Assembly: GCA_036554605.1 (NCBI GenBank)
Contig: DATBMY010000244.1
Coordinates: 1 to 15,227, forward strand
DNA: 15,227 nucleotides
Reading direction: 5' to 3'
From: DATBMY01 sp036554605
GTDB lineage: Bacteria > Acidobacteriota > Blastocatellia > UBA7656
Shown here: positions 7,025 to 13,601 of the stretch, one piece after another
How positions within the stretch are numbered: the first letter of the stretch is position 1
How the letters are laid out: each line of letters begins with the position of its first letter
The notes under the pieces: model-generated
What the model saw: only the letters and a program-made list of their open reading frames with translations
Told to the model about the DNA's origin: nothing
Databases searched by the model: none
Program-made: the position numbers and the translations under genes

Positions 7025-9208
7025 ATGATTCGCTTCGAGACCATAGTGGATACGGTTCGTCAGAACCACCCTGGCGCAAACGAAGATTTGCTGCGCCGCG
7101 CCTATCTTTTCTCTGCCCGCCAGCATAAGGGGCAGATACGAAAATCGGGCGAGCCCTACCTGGTCCACCCGCTCGAAGTCGCCAATATCCTGGCCGAGCT
7201 AAAGCTCGATCCGATATGCGTGGCGACGGGGCTGCTGCACGACATAGTCGAAGATACCGATACGACGCTGCCCGAAATAGAGGAGTATTTCGGCCCTGAA
7301 ATCGCGCACCTCGTAGATGGTCTCACCAAGATATCGAAGCTCGATCACGCCTCGCACGAGGAGCGGCAGGCGCTCAACATGCGCAAGATGCTTCTGGCGA
7401 TGGTCGACGACGTGCGGGTGGTGCTTGTGAAGCTGGCCGACCGCCTCCACAATATGCGCACGCTCGAATATCTGCACACCGACAAGCGCCGCCGTATAGC
7501 GCAGGAGACTTTAGACGTTTATGCGCCGATTGCGCACCGGCTCGGTATGAGCCGCGTGCGAGGAGAGCTGGAAGATCTCGCCTTCAAGTACCTCGAACCC
7601 GAAGAATACCTGAAGCTCAAAGAGCTGGTCGAAAACCGCCGCGCGCGGTTGGATGCGTTCCTGACCGATGTCAACCAGCGGGTGCGCGAGATGATGACCT
7701 CGGCCGGTATAAGAATCGTTTATATCGAAGGGCGCATCAAGCGACTCTTTTCGATATATCAAAAGCTCAAGCGCCAGCACATAACCATAGATCAGGTCTA
7801 TGACCTGGTCGCCATACGAATAATCACGGAATCGGTTAAGGACTGCTATGCCGCGCTCGGGGTCATCCACACGGCCTGGAAGCCCATACCGACGCGCTTT
7901 AAGGATTGGATAGCCATACCGCGCGAGAACTTCTACCAGTCGCTGCACACGTCGGTGGTGGGCGAAGGCGGGCAGACTTTCGAAGTGCAGATACGCACAC
8001 AGGAGATGCACCAGATAGCCGAAGAAGGCATCGCGGCGCACTGGAAATATAAAGAGGGCAGGCCCGGCACGCACACCGACGAGGACGAGGCGTTCGTGTG
8101 GCTCAAGCGGCTGGTCGAATGGCAGCAGGAGGTGAAGGACTCGCGCGAGTTTCTGGACTCGCTCAAGCTGGACCTCTACCCGAAGGAGGTCTACTGCTTC
8201 ACTCCGAAAGGGAGGGTAATAGAGTTGCCGCGCGGGGCGACGCCGATAGATTTTGCTTTCGCCATACACACGCAGGTAGGGCTGACTTGCAGCGGGGCGA
8301 AAGTCAACGGGCGGATAGTTCCGCTCAAGTACCAGCTGCGAAACGGCGACGTGGTAGAGATAATGACCTCTCCCGCGGCGCACCCGTCGCGCGACTGGAT
8401 GAATTTCGTCAAGACGTCGCGGGCGCGGTCGAAGATACGCCACTATCTGGCCGAAAGCGAGCGCGCGACGGCGATCGAGCTTGGCAAGAAGATTTTCGAG
8501 AAGGAGGCCGACCGGTTCCGTCTCAGCCTGAAGAAGATATTCTCGGATGGCGAGCTGGACCGCATAGCGCCCGACTACGGGGTGGCCCGCGCCGACGACC
8601 TGCTCGCCGCTATCGGCTATGGCAAGGTGCTGCCGCGCAACGTGATAGGCAAGCTGCTACCGCCCGAGCGCCAGGCCGAGATCGATCAGGAGAAGCGGCC
8701 CTCGCTCAAGCAGGTGGTCAAGCGCGCCCTGGGTCTTCAGGACCGCATAACGGTTAAGGGCGTTGACGACTTGATGGTTTATCGAGCCCGCTGCTGCAAT
8801 CCGATCCGCGGCGAAGAAATAATGGGATACATCACGCGCGGCAAAGGCGTTGCGGTGCACTCTACGCGGTGCCCGAACATGCCGAGCCTGATGGTCAACC
8901 CGGAGCGGCTGATCGAGGTCGAGTGGATGAAATCCGACGGCCAGCGCTCGGCTGCTTACCCCATCACGATGAAATTGATCACCGAGGACAGGCCCGGCAT
9001 GGTGGCAGACGTGACGCAGGCGATTGCGGGCGTGGGGACGAACATACGCGATATACGCGCGTCGCTCGACGACGAGGGGCGAGGCCAGCTGGTCTTGACG
9101 GCCGAGATATATGACCTAAAGCACCTGGAAAAGATTACGGGCGCGCTCAAGAGCGTGAAAGGCGTGATGGATGTCGAGCGCTTAAGCGGCGAGCCTGTCG
9201 GCGTGTGA
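7025..9208 (+). CDS. rel: Bifunctional (p)ppGpp synthetase/hydrolase (Rel/SpoT family)
   Basis: The enzyme makes and degrades the stringent-response alarmone (p)ppGpp. The 727 residues show the full long-RSH layout. The HD hydrolase domain (about 25-180) has His48, His72-Asp73, Glu76-Asp77 and Asp139 in LADRLHNM, all the metal and catalytic positions. The synthetase domain (about 235-345) has YDLVAIRII with Asp260, FKDWIAIPRENFYQSLHT and EVQIRTQEMH with Glu320. A TGS domain lies at about 388-448, a Cys-containing region (Cys590, Cys591, Cys616) follows, and a C-terminal ACT domain occupies about 648-722. The RFKD version of the synthetase loop is that of bifunctional enzymes, as opposed to the ExDD of RelA. 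The start has only a weak AAGAG two bases upstream; no other start fits. Isoleucine is encoded mostly by ATA. Confidence 0.95.
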   Translation: MIRFETIVDTVRQNHPGANEDLLRRAYLFSARQHKGQIRKSGEPYLVHPLEVANILAELKLDPICVATGLLHDIVEDTDTTLPEIEEYFGPEIAHLVDGLTKISKLDHASHEERQALNMRKMLLAMVDDVRVVLVKLADRLHNMRTLEYLHTDKRRRIAQETLDVYAPIAHRLGMSRVRGELEDLAFKYLEPEEYLKLKELVENRRARLDAFLTDVNQRVREMMTSAGIRIVYIEGRIKRLFSIYQKLKRQHITIDQVYDLVAIRIITESVKDCYAALGVIHTAWKPIPTRFKDWIAIPRENFYQSLHTSVVGEGGQTFEVQIRTQEMHQIAEEGIAAHWKYKEGRPGTHTDEDEAFVWLKRLVEWQQEVKDSREFLDSLKLDLYPKEVYCFTPKGRVIELPRGATPIDFAFAIHTQVGLTCSGAKVNGRIVPLKYQLRNGDVVEIMTSPAAHPSRDWMNFVKTSRARSKIRHYLAESERATAIELGKKIFEKEADRFRLSLKKIFSDGELDRIAPDYGVARADDLLAAIGYGKVLPRNVIGKLLPPERQAEIDQEKRPSLKQVVKRALGLQDRITVKGVDDLMVYRARCCNPIRGEEIMGYITRGKGVAVHSTRCPNMPSLMVNPERLIEVEWMKSDGQRSAAYPITMKLITEDRPGMVADVTQAIAGVGTNIRDIRASLDDEGRGQLVLTAEIYDLKHLEKITGALKSVKGVMDVERLSGEPVGV

Positions 9209-9253
9209 TCAATTTTCCGGCAAGTTGCGGTCCCATCTCCATTCTTGCCTTTC

Positions 9254-9282
9254 TGGACAATGAAAGACTCATCTGAGATAAT
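9254..9282 (+). promoter_or_regulatory. sigma70-type promoter for ridA
   Basis: TGGACA at 9254-9259 (five of six -35 positions) lies 17 bases before GATAAT at 9277-9282 (five of six). TGA directly before the -10 gives an extended -10 element. The distance to the ridA start is about 50 bases. This is the best promoter match in the window. It implies that ridA can be expressed independently of rel. Confidence 0.65.
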
Positions 9283-9331
9283 TCGTTGTTTCAAAGAGGT
9301 GCGCGATTCTCTTCTATAGGGACAAGCAAAG

Positions 9332-9712
9332 ATGAGAGAGCCGATTCAGACCGAGAGTGCGCCGAAAGCCATAGGCCCGTACTCTCAGGCGATAAAAGCG
9401 AACGGGTTTATCTTCGCGTCGGGCCAGATACCGCTCGACCCGGAGACGATGCAGATAGTCGAGGGCGGCATACGACAGCAGACCGAGCGCGTGATGAGCA
9501 ACCTCAAGGCGGTGCTCGAAGCCGCGGGCAGCTCATTCGAGCGGGTCGTCAAGACTACGGTCTATCTGTCGGACCTGGGCGACTTCGCCGAGATGAACGA
9601 GACCTACGGCCGCTTTTTTGGAGAAGCGCCGCCCGCGAGATCTACGGTCGAAGTCAGGCGATTGCCGCGCGACGTCCGTATCGAGATAGATGTTATTGCT
9701 CTCGGTGATTGA
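9332..9712 (+). CDS. ridA: RidA family enamine/imine deaminase
   Basis: RidA hydrolyses reactive enamine/imine intermediates, such as 2-aminoacrylate, released by PLP enzymes. The 126-residue length is typical. Conserved elements visible are APKAIGPYSQA (10-20), IFASGQIPLDP (27-37) and the signature PPARSTVEVRRLPRDVRIEI (100-119). That signature contains the active-site Arg103 and Glu118. An AGGGA ribosome binding site at 9318-9322 precedes the ATG by 9 bases, and a strong promoter lies just upstream. The gene faces rpmB, and the two share a long palindrome between their stops. Confidence 0.95.
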   Translation: MREPIQTESAPKAIGPYSQAIKANGFIFASGQIPLDPETMQIVEGGIRQQTERVMSNLKAVLEAAGSSFERVVKTTVYLSDLGDFAEMNETYGRFFGEAPPARSTVEVRRLPRDVRIEIDVIALGD

Positions 9713-9731
9713 TATTCGAAGGCGGGATTAC

Positions 9732-9819
9732 CGATTTTGGATTTTAGATTCTCGATTTTGGATTCCGGGAGAGCAATTAATCCCATAATCCAAAGTCGAA
9801 AACCTAAAATCCAAAATCG
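9732..9819. repeat. Near-perfect heptamer palindrome between ridA and rpmB
   Basis: The arms 9732-9770 and 9781-9819 are inverted copies, matching at 34 of 39 positions around a 10-base loop. Each arm is built of 7-bp units: the left reads CGATTTT, GGATTTT, AGATTCT, CGATTTT, GGATTCC, then GGGA. The right arm gives the same units in the same order on the other strand. It lies 20 bases after the ridA stop and ends 3 bases before the rpmB stop. As RNA it would form a very stable hairpin in either direction, so it may serve as a shared two-way terminator. The left arm ends without a T-tract, so this role is inference. Confidence 0.85.
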
Positions 9820-9822
9820 AGA

Positions 9823-10014
9823 TCAGGCGGCTTTTACGACCTTGCCAGCTTTCAGGCAGCGCGTGCAGACGCGTATGCGTTGAGCGCGCCCCCCGACCAT
9901 GGCCCGCACGGGTTGAAGGTTAGGATCGAAGCGGCGGTTGGTGCGATTATTTGCGTGGCTGACGCGGTGACCGAATTGCGGCCCCTTGCCGCACACTTCA
10001 CAGCGTTTAGACAT
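9823..10014 (-). CDS. rpmB: 50S ribosomal protein L28
   Basis: L28 is a small protein of the large ribosomal subunit. The 63-residue product begins MSKRCEVCGKGPQFGHRVSH and carries the family stretch NNRTNRRFDPNLQPVR. Cys5, Cys8, Cys50 and Cys53 form two CxxC pairs, so this is the zinc-binding (C+) form. On the minus strand a GGAGGT ribosome binding site lies about 9-10 bases before the ATG. The gene is read toward ridA and diverges from the SurA-like lipoprotein gene. A weak promoter candidate (TTGACG at 10090-10085, then TAAACT after 19 bases, minus strand) lies in the divergent spacer. Confidence 0.96.
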   Translation of the reverse strand: MSKRCEVCGKGPQFGHRVSHANNRTNRRFDPNLQPVRAMVGGRAQRIRVCTRCLKAGKVVKAA

Positions 10015-10115
10015 TGTTGGGTACCTCCGACAAGAATATTGTTATGAAAGCAAAACTGAAGTTTAACACGGACGGTCGCCGGGCCGTCAAACCATTTTTG
10101 CGAAGGAGCGAAGTT

Positions 10116-11318
10116 GTGTTTAATCCCCTAAAAGTGACCGCGGTCGCAGTTATTCTCTTTGCAACTATGCTTGCATCGGCCTGCAAAGAAAGCACGACAA
10201 AAGGAAATGGACAGGTGCTTGCCACCGTCGGTTCGCACGAGATAACCGAGACGCAAGTCGATACGTTCATCAAGCAGCAGCTGGGCGGCGCGAGCGGCCA
10301 GGGCCTGACACCCGAGGCGCTCGTGCAGGCGCGCCTTAACGTGCTGAGCAGCCTCATCCAGCAGGAGGCCCTTTTTATAAAGTCGCAGAAAGAGAACCTC
10401 GTTCCGGATGATACGAAGGTCAACGAAGAGTATCAGAAGAGAATCAAGGCGACCAATCTGAGCAAGGAGGACTTCGACCAGCAACTGAAGCAATCGGGAA
10501 TGACCGAAGAGCAGTTGCGCGAGCAGATTCGCAAGGAGCTGGCAATCGCGGCGCTGGTCGAAAAGCATGTCACTAACGCCGTCACCGAGCAGCCTACGAA
10601 TGCCGAGATCGAGCGCTTCTTCAACGAGCGCAGGGCCGAGTTCGTCGACCGCCCGGGCGTGGACCTTTCGGTCATCGTAACCGACCCGCGCGACAATCAG
10701 GCGCGAGATGACGCTAAGACCGAAGTCGCGGCCGATCAAAAGATCAAGGATATATACCAGCAGTTGCGCAGCGGCAGCGATTTCGCCACTGTAGCGGCTC
10801 AGAGGTCCGAGCACCAGACCGCGGCACAGAGCGGCGCGCTGGGGCTGCTGACGACCGACCAGATAAGGGAGACCTTCCCCTCGGTCCCCGGACTTGCCGA
10901 GCGCCTCATGGCCATGAGGCCGGGCGAGTACACCGAGCCGATCAGGGAGACCGCGGCCAACGCCTTCCTGATCTTCAAAGTCAACGATAAGCTCACGGAG
11001 GCGCGTACCTACACGCTCGACGACCAGCGCGTGCGCCAATACATCATTGACGCCATCAACCGGCAGCGACAGCAGGTGCTGCAGAACGCGCTCGTCAACG
11101 TTGCGATCGCGGAATCGGAAGTGAAGAATCATCTGGCCGAACGGATACTGGAAAACCCGAAAGTGATTGCCGAGATGCGCCCGTCTCAACTGCTCCAGCA
11201 AGACGCAACCGCAAACCAGCAGCAACAGCAGCCGAGGTTCGAGAATCAACCGGCGTCGAACGCTAATTCAAACTCGGCCGCCGCGCCCACCGCGCCCGCC
11301 GGCAATGCGAACCGATAA
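10116..11318 (+). CDS. SurA/PpiC-like peptidyl-prolyl isomerase-family lipoprotein
   Basis: The product resembles periplasmic chaperones that help outer-membrane and secreted proteins fold. The start is GTG 10116: AAGGAG at 10103-10108 lies 7 bases upstream. The first residues form a lipoprotein signal peptide ending LASAC with acylated Cys23. Longer frames (ATG 10044, TTG 10014) lack a ribosome binding site and would bury this signal. The 400-residue protein has a SurA_N-like helical region (about 33-175), then a parvulin-like segment (about 182-290; LRSGSDFATVAAQRSEHQTA and GALGLL fit). A helical stretch follows, with a Gln/Asn/Ala-rich tail (about 361-400). The two histidines usual in catalytic parvulins are not seen, so it may act mainly as a chaperone. 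It is preceded by a small hairpin (10071-10075 with 10084-10088). Confidence 0.8.
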   Translation: MFNPLKVTAVAVILFATMLASACKESTTKGNGQVLATVGSHEITETQVDTFIKQQLGGASGQGLTPEALVQARLNVLSSLIQQEALFIKSQKENLVPDDTKVNEEYQKRIKATNLSKEDFDQQLKQSGMTEEQLREQIRKELAIAALVEKHVTNAVTEQPTNAEIERFFNERRAEFVDRPGVDLSVIVTDPRDNQARDDAKTEVAADQKIKDIYQQLRSGSDFATVAAQRSEHQTAAQSGALGLLTTDQIRETFPSVPGLAERLMAMRPGEYTEPIRETAANAFLIFKVNDKLTEARTYTLDDQRVRQYIIDAINRQRQQVLQNALVNVAIAESEVKNHLAERILENPKVIAEMRPSQLLQQDATANQQQQQPRFENQPASNANSNSAAAPTAPAGNANR

Positions 11319-11325
11319 AGTCGGA

Positions 11326-11453
11326 TCGGGAGTCAGGGGCCAGGGGTTATTTACGAAATGGCATTTGAAATCTGAGAAAGCGTTTTTGAGATATCAAATT
11401 TGAGACTCCAGATGGCCTGACCCCTGGCCTCTGATTCCCGACCCCTGACTGCC
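11326..11453. repeat. Heptad-phased inverted repeat before the ABC-F gene
   Basis: The outer arms 11326-11349 and 11418-11441 are inverted copies matching at 21 of 24 positions (unit type AGGGGCC/AGGGGTC). Inner arms 11363-11373 and 11389-11399 pair with one mismatch. From 11362 to 11452 the sequence can be cut into thirteen 7-base units in one unbroken phase (CATTTGA, AATCTGA ... TGACCCC, TGGCCTC, TGATTCC, CGACCCC, TGACTGC). Most of these units carry TGA or a one-base variant at a fixed place. The element fills nearly the whole gap between the lipoprotein stop and the ATG of the ABC-F gene. It is the same kind of structure as at 9732-9819, but with a different unit sequence. Confidence 0.8.
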
Positions 11454-13340
11454 ATGCTTTTCCGCCTCGAAGAAGTTCATAAGCTTTACGGCGCACAGGA
11501 AGTGCTGCGTGGAGTCACACTCCAGGTCAATCCGGGCGAAAGGGTCGGGCTTGTGGGCCGAAACGGCGCTGGCAAGACTACGATTTTTCGGCTTGTGACC
11601 GGACGCGAGGAAGCAGACCGCGGCGAGGTCGTCCTTCTCAGGGGATTGCGCGTAGGGCTGCTTGAACAGCAGCCTGTTTTCAGCGGCTCTCTGACCGTGC
11701 GCGAAGAGGCGCTGTCGGTGATGGCCGAGATGCGCGAGATGGAAAGCGAGATGACTCGCCTGGAACACCTTATGGGCGAGGTCACGGGCGAACCGCTCGA
11801 CGAGGCGATGGCTACTTACAGCGACCTGCGACACCGCTACGAATTGCGTGGAGGATTCACCTACCATTCTCGCGTGGAAGCCGTGCTGGTCGGTCTCGGC
11901 TTTAAGAATGACGAGATGGAGCAGCCCGCCGGCCAGTTGAGCGGCGGGCAGAAGTCGAGGCTCGCGCTCGCCAAATTGCTGTTGTCGGAGCCGGACGTCC
12001 TGCTGCTCGACGAGCCTACGAACCACCTGGACGTGAATGCCGTCGAGTGGCTGGAAGATTTCCTGGCCGAGTACAGGTCCGCGTTCGTTATAATCTCGCA
12101 CGACCGTTTCCTGCTCGACCGAACCACCGCGAAGATCATCGAGATAGAGTCTGGCCGCGCCACGGTCTTCACGGGCAACTACACTGCTTATGTGCGGCAG
12201 CGCGAAGAGCGGCGCGCGGCCCAGGCGCGCGAGTATGAAAAACAGCAGGAGATGATAGCCCGCACCGAAGAGTTTATACGCCGCAACATCGCCGGGCAGA
12301 AGACAAAACAGGCCAAGTCTCGTCGCAACATGCTTGAGCGGCTGGATCGCGTAGAAGCAGTGCGAAGCGATGAGCGCGCAAGCGATTTCAGGCTCGAAGC
12401 AATCGCCCGCGCTGGCGATAACGTGCTCGCCGTATCGGACCTCACCGTGGGGTATGGGCAGAGCGAGATCGCCGGCGATATAGCTTTGCTGCTCAGGCGC
12501 GGCGAGCGGCTCGGCATAATCGGTCCGAATGGCTCGGGCAAGACTACATTCCTGAAGACCGTTATGGGCGAACTCGAACCCCTCGAAGGCGGCCTGACCT
12601 GGGGAGCGAATACAAACGTCGCATACTTCGACCAGGAGTTAACCGGGCTGGACTTCTCATCGACCGTGATCGAAGAGATTGCCGCCGCCGCCCCGCGCGC
12701 TACGCCCGGGGAGCTGCGCGGTTATCTCGCCAAGTTCCTATTTACGGGCGACGAGGTATTCAAGCCGGTGGCCGGGCTTTCAGGCGGCGAGCGGAGCCGC
12801 CTGGCGCTCGCGAAGCTCATATATAGCCGGGCTAACGTGCTTGTGCTTGACGAGCCCACGAACCATCTCGACATACCTTCGCGCGAGGCCCTGGAGAGGG
12901 CCTTGTCGGATTACGCGGGGACGATCATCACCGTCTCGCACGACCGGTACTTCCTTGACCGGGTAGCGACCGAGATACTCCATTTTGAGAATGGCACGGC
13001 GACGTTTCACGCCGGGAGCTACACGGATTATTACGAGTATCGCCACCGCAAACTCCAGCAAGACGCCGCCCGCACCGTGACCCGGAAGACTGCCTCCAGG
13101 CCCGATAGGACCCGAGCAAAATCGCAGCCGAAAGAGCGCCGCCGCGCGGTCGAAGATATAGAACAGGAGATTCACGCGCTTGAGCAGGAGATGGCCGAGC
13201 TTGCCGAGAAGCTCTCGGCCCCCGCTCCCGGCTGGGGCCCTCAAGAGTACGCCGCGATAGGCGACCGCCAGCACGAGATTTCCGCTCTCCTCGAACAGCT
13301 CTACGCTGAATGGGAGAGCGCGGCCACCCAACCCGGTTAA
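11454..13340 (+). CDS. ABC-F family ribosome-associated ATPase
   Basis: ABC-F proteins are soluble twin-ATPase proteins that act on the ribosome, for example to relieve stalling; they are not transporters. The 628-residue product has two cassettes. Cassette one has GRNGAGKT (35-42), LSGGQ (162-166) and LLLDEPTNHLD (183-193). Cassette two has GPNGSGKT (357-364), LSGGE (442-446) and LVLDEPTNHLD (463-473). The charged linker at about 246-305 (QKTKQAKSRRNMLERL) is the family's P-site tRNA interaction motif region. No membrane helix is present. A basic region and a coiled coil (about 560-590) form a C-terminal extension as in Uup/YheS-type members. The start fits the domain boundary exactly, yet no Shine-Dalgarno is visible because the heptad repeat runs up to the ATG. 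Subfamily is not certain. Confidence 0.93.
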   Translation: MLFRLEEVHKLYGAQEVLRGVTLQVNPGERVGLVGRNGAGKTTIFRLVTGREEADRGEVVLLRGLRVGLLEQQPVFSGSLTVREEALSVMAEMREMESEMTRLEHLMGEVTGEPLDEAMATYSDLRHRYELRGGFTYHSRVEAVLVGLGFKNDEMEQPAGQLSGGQKSRLALAKLLLSEPDVLLLDEPTNHLDVNAVEWLEDFLAEYRSAFVIISHDRFLLDRTTAKIIEIESGRATVFTGNYTAYVRQREERRAAQAREYEKQQEMIARTEEFIRRNIAGQKTKQAKSRRNMLERLDRVEAVRSDERASDFRLEAIARAGDNVLAVSDLTVGYGQSEIAGDIALLLRRGERLGIIGPNGSGKTTFLKTVMGELEPLEGGLTWGANTNVAYFDQELTGLDFSSTVIEEIAAAAPRATPGELRGYLAKFLFTGDEVFKPVAGLSGGERSRLALAKLIYSRANVLVLDEPTNHLDIPSREALERALSDYAGTIITVSHDRYFLDRVATEILHFENGTATFHAGSYTDYYEYRHRKLQQDAARTVTRKTASRPDRTRAKSQPKERRRAVEDIEQEIHALEQEMAELAEKLSAPAPGWGPQEYAAIGDRQHEISALLEQLYAEWESAATQPG

Positions 13341-13351
13341 CCCCGGCCCGG

Positions 13352-13382
13352 TTTTCCACATCTTTTCCACACGATTTCCACA
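13352..13382 (+). promoter_or_regulatory. Three DnaA-box-like 9-mers at 11-bp spacing
   Basis: TTTTCCACA occurs at 13352-13360 and 13363-13371, and ATTTCCACA at 13374-13382. The start-to-start distance is exactly 11 bp each time, so all three lie on one face of the helix. The first two fit the relaxed DnaA box TTWTNCACA; the third differs at its first base. A further half-like CTCCACA (13427-13433) is part of an inverted repeat CCACAA-T-TTGTGG (13429-13441). The cluster lies about 220 bases before dnaE. DnaA binding is inferred from sequence alone. Confidence 0.5.
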
Positions 13383-13462
13383 GGCAAACTTTTCTTTCAC
13401 CAACATATTGGGTATCACAAGAATATCTCCACAATTTGTGGTGTACACATTGACTCGCCGTG

Positions 13463-13471
13463 TGCTACACT
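13463..13471 (+). promoter_or_regulatory. Possible extended -10 promoter for dnaE
   Basis: TGC followed by TACACT (13466-13471) resembles an extended -10 element. No good -35 sits 16-18 bases upstream: the TTGACT at 13450-13455 is only 10 bases away, too close to pair with it. A transcript from here would have a leader of about 125 nt before dnaE and would leave the DnaA-like boxes upstream of the promoter, as expected for a regulator site. Low confidence. Confidence 0.3.
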
Positions 13472-13601
13472 GCCGACCCGTAAGCGTATGACATGACCGC
13501 ACTCAGCAGCAAAGTCCCTATTTTAAAGCAGGCACGGTCAGGTGATTCGAGCGGCAGGCTCACGGGCTCGGCGCGGCAACTTTCCCGATTAAGAAAAGGC
13601 A

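Noticed and set aside
7511..8443. 310-codon open frame antisense to rel
   Set aside because: It mirrors a highly conserved enzyme, shows no family motif or ribosome binding site, and such antisense frames are expected in GC-rich genes.
10014..10115. Longer N-terminus for the SurA-like protein (TTG 10014 or ATG 10044)
   Set aside because: No ribosome binding site, and it would place 24-34 residues in front of a clear lipoprotein signal peptide; GTG 10116 has AAGGAG at good spacing.
10128..11249. 373-codon open frame antisense to the SurA-like gene
   Set aside because: The opposite strand encodes a signal peptide, lipobox and recognisable domains with a good ribosome binding site; the antisense product is Leu/Arg-rich with no motif.
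13450..13455. TTGACT as -35 for dnaE
   Set aside because: No -10-like hexamer at 16-18 bases; the TACACT candidate is only 10 bases away.
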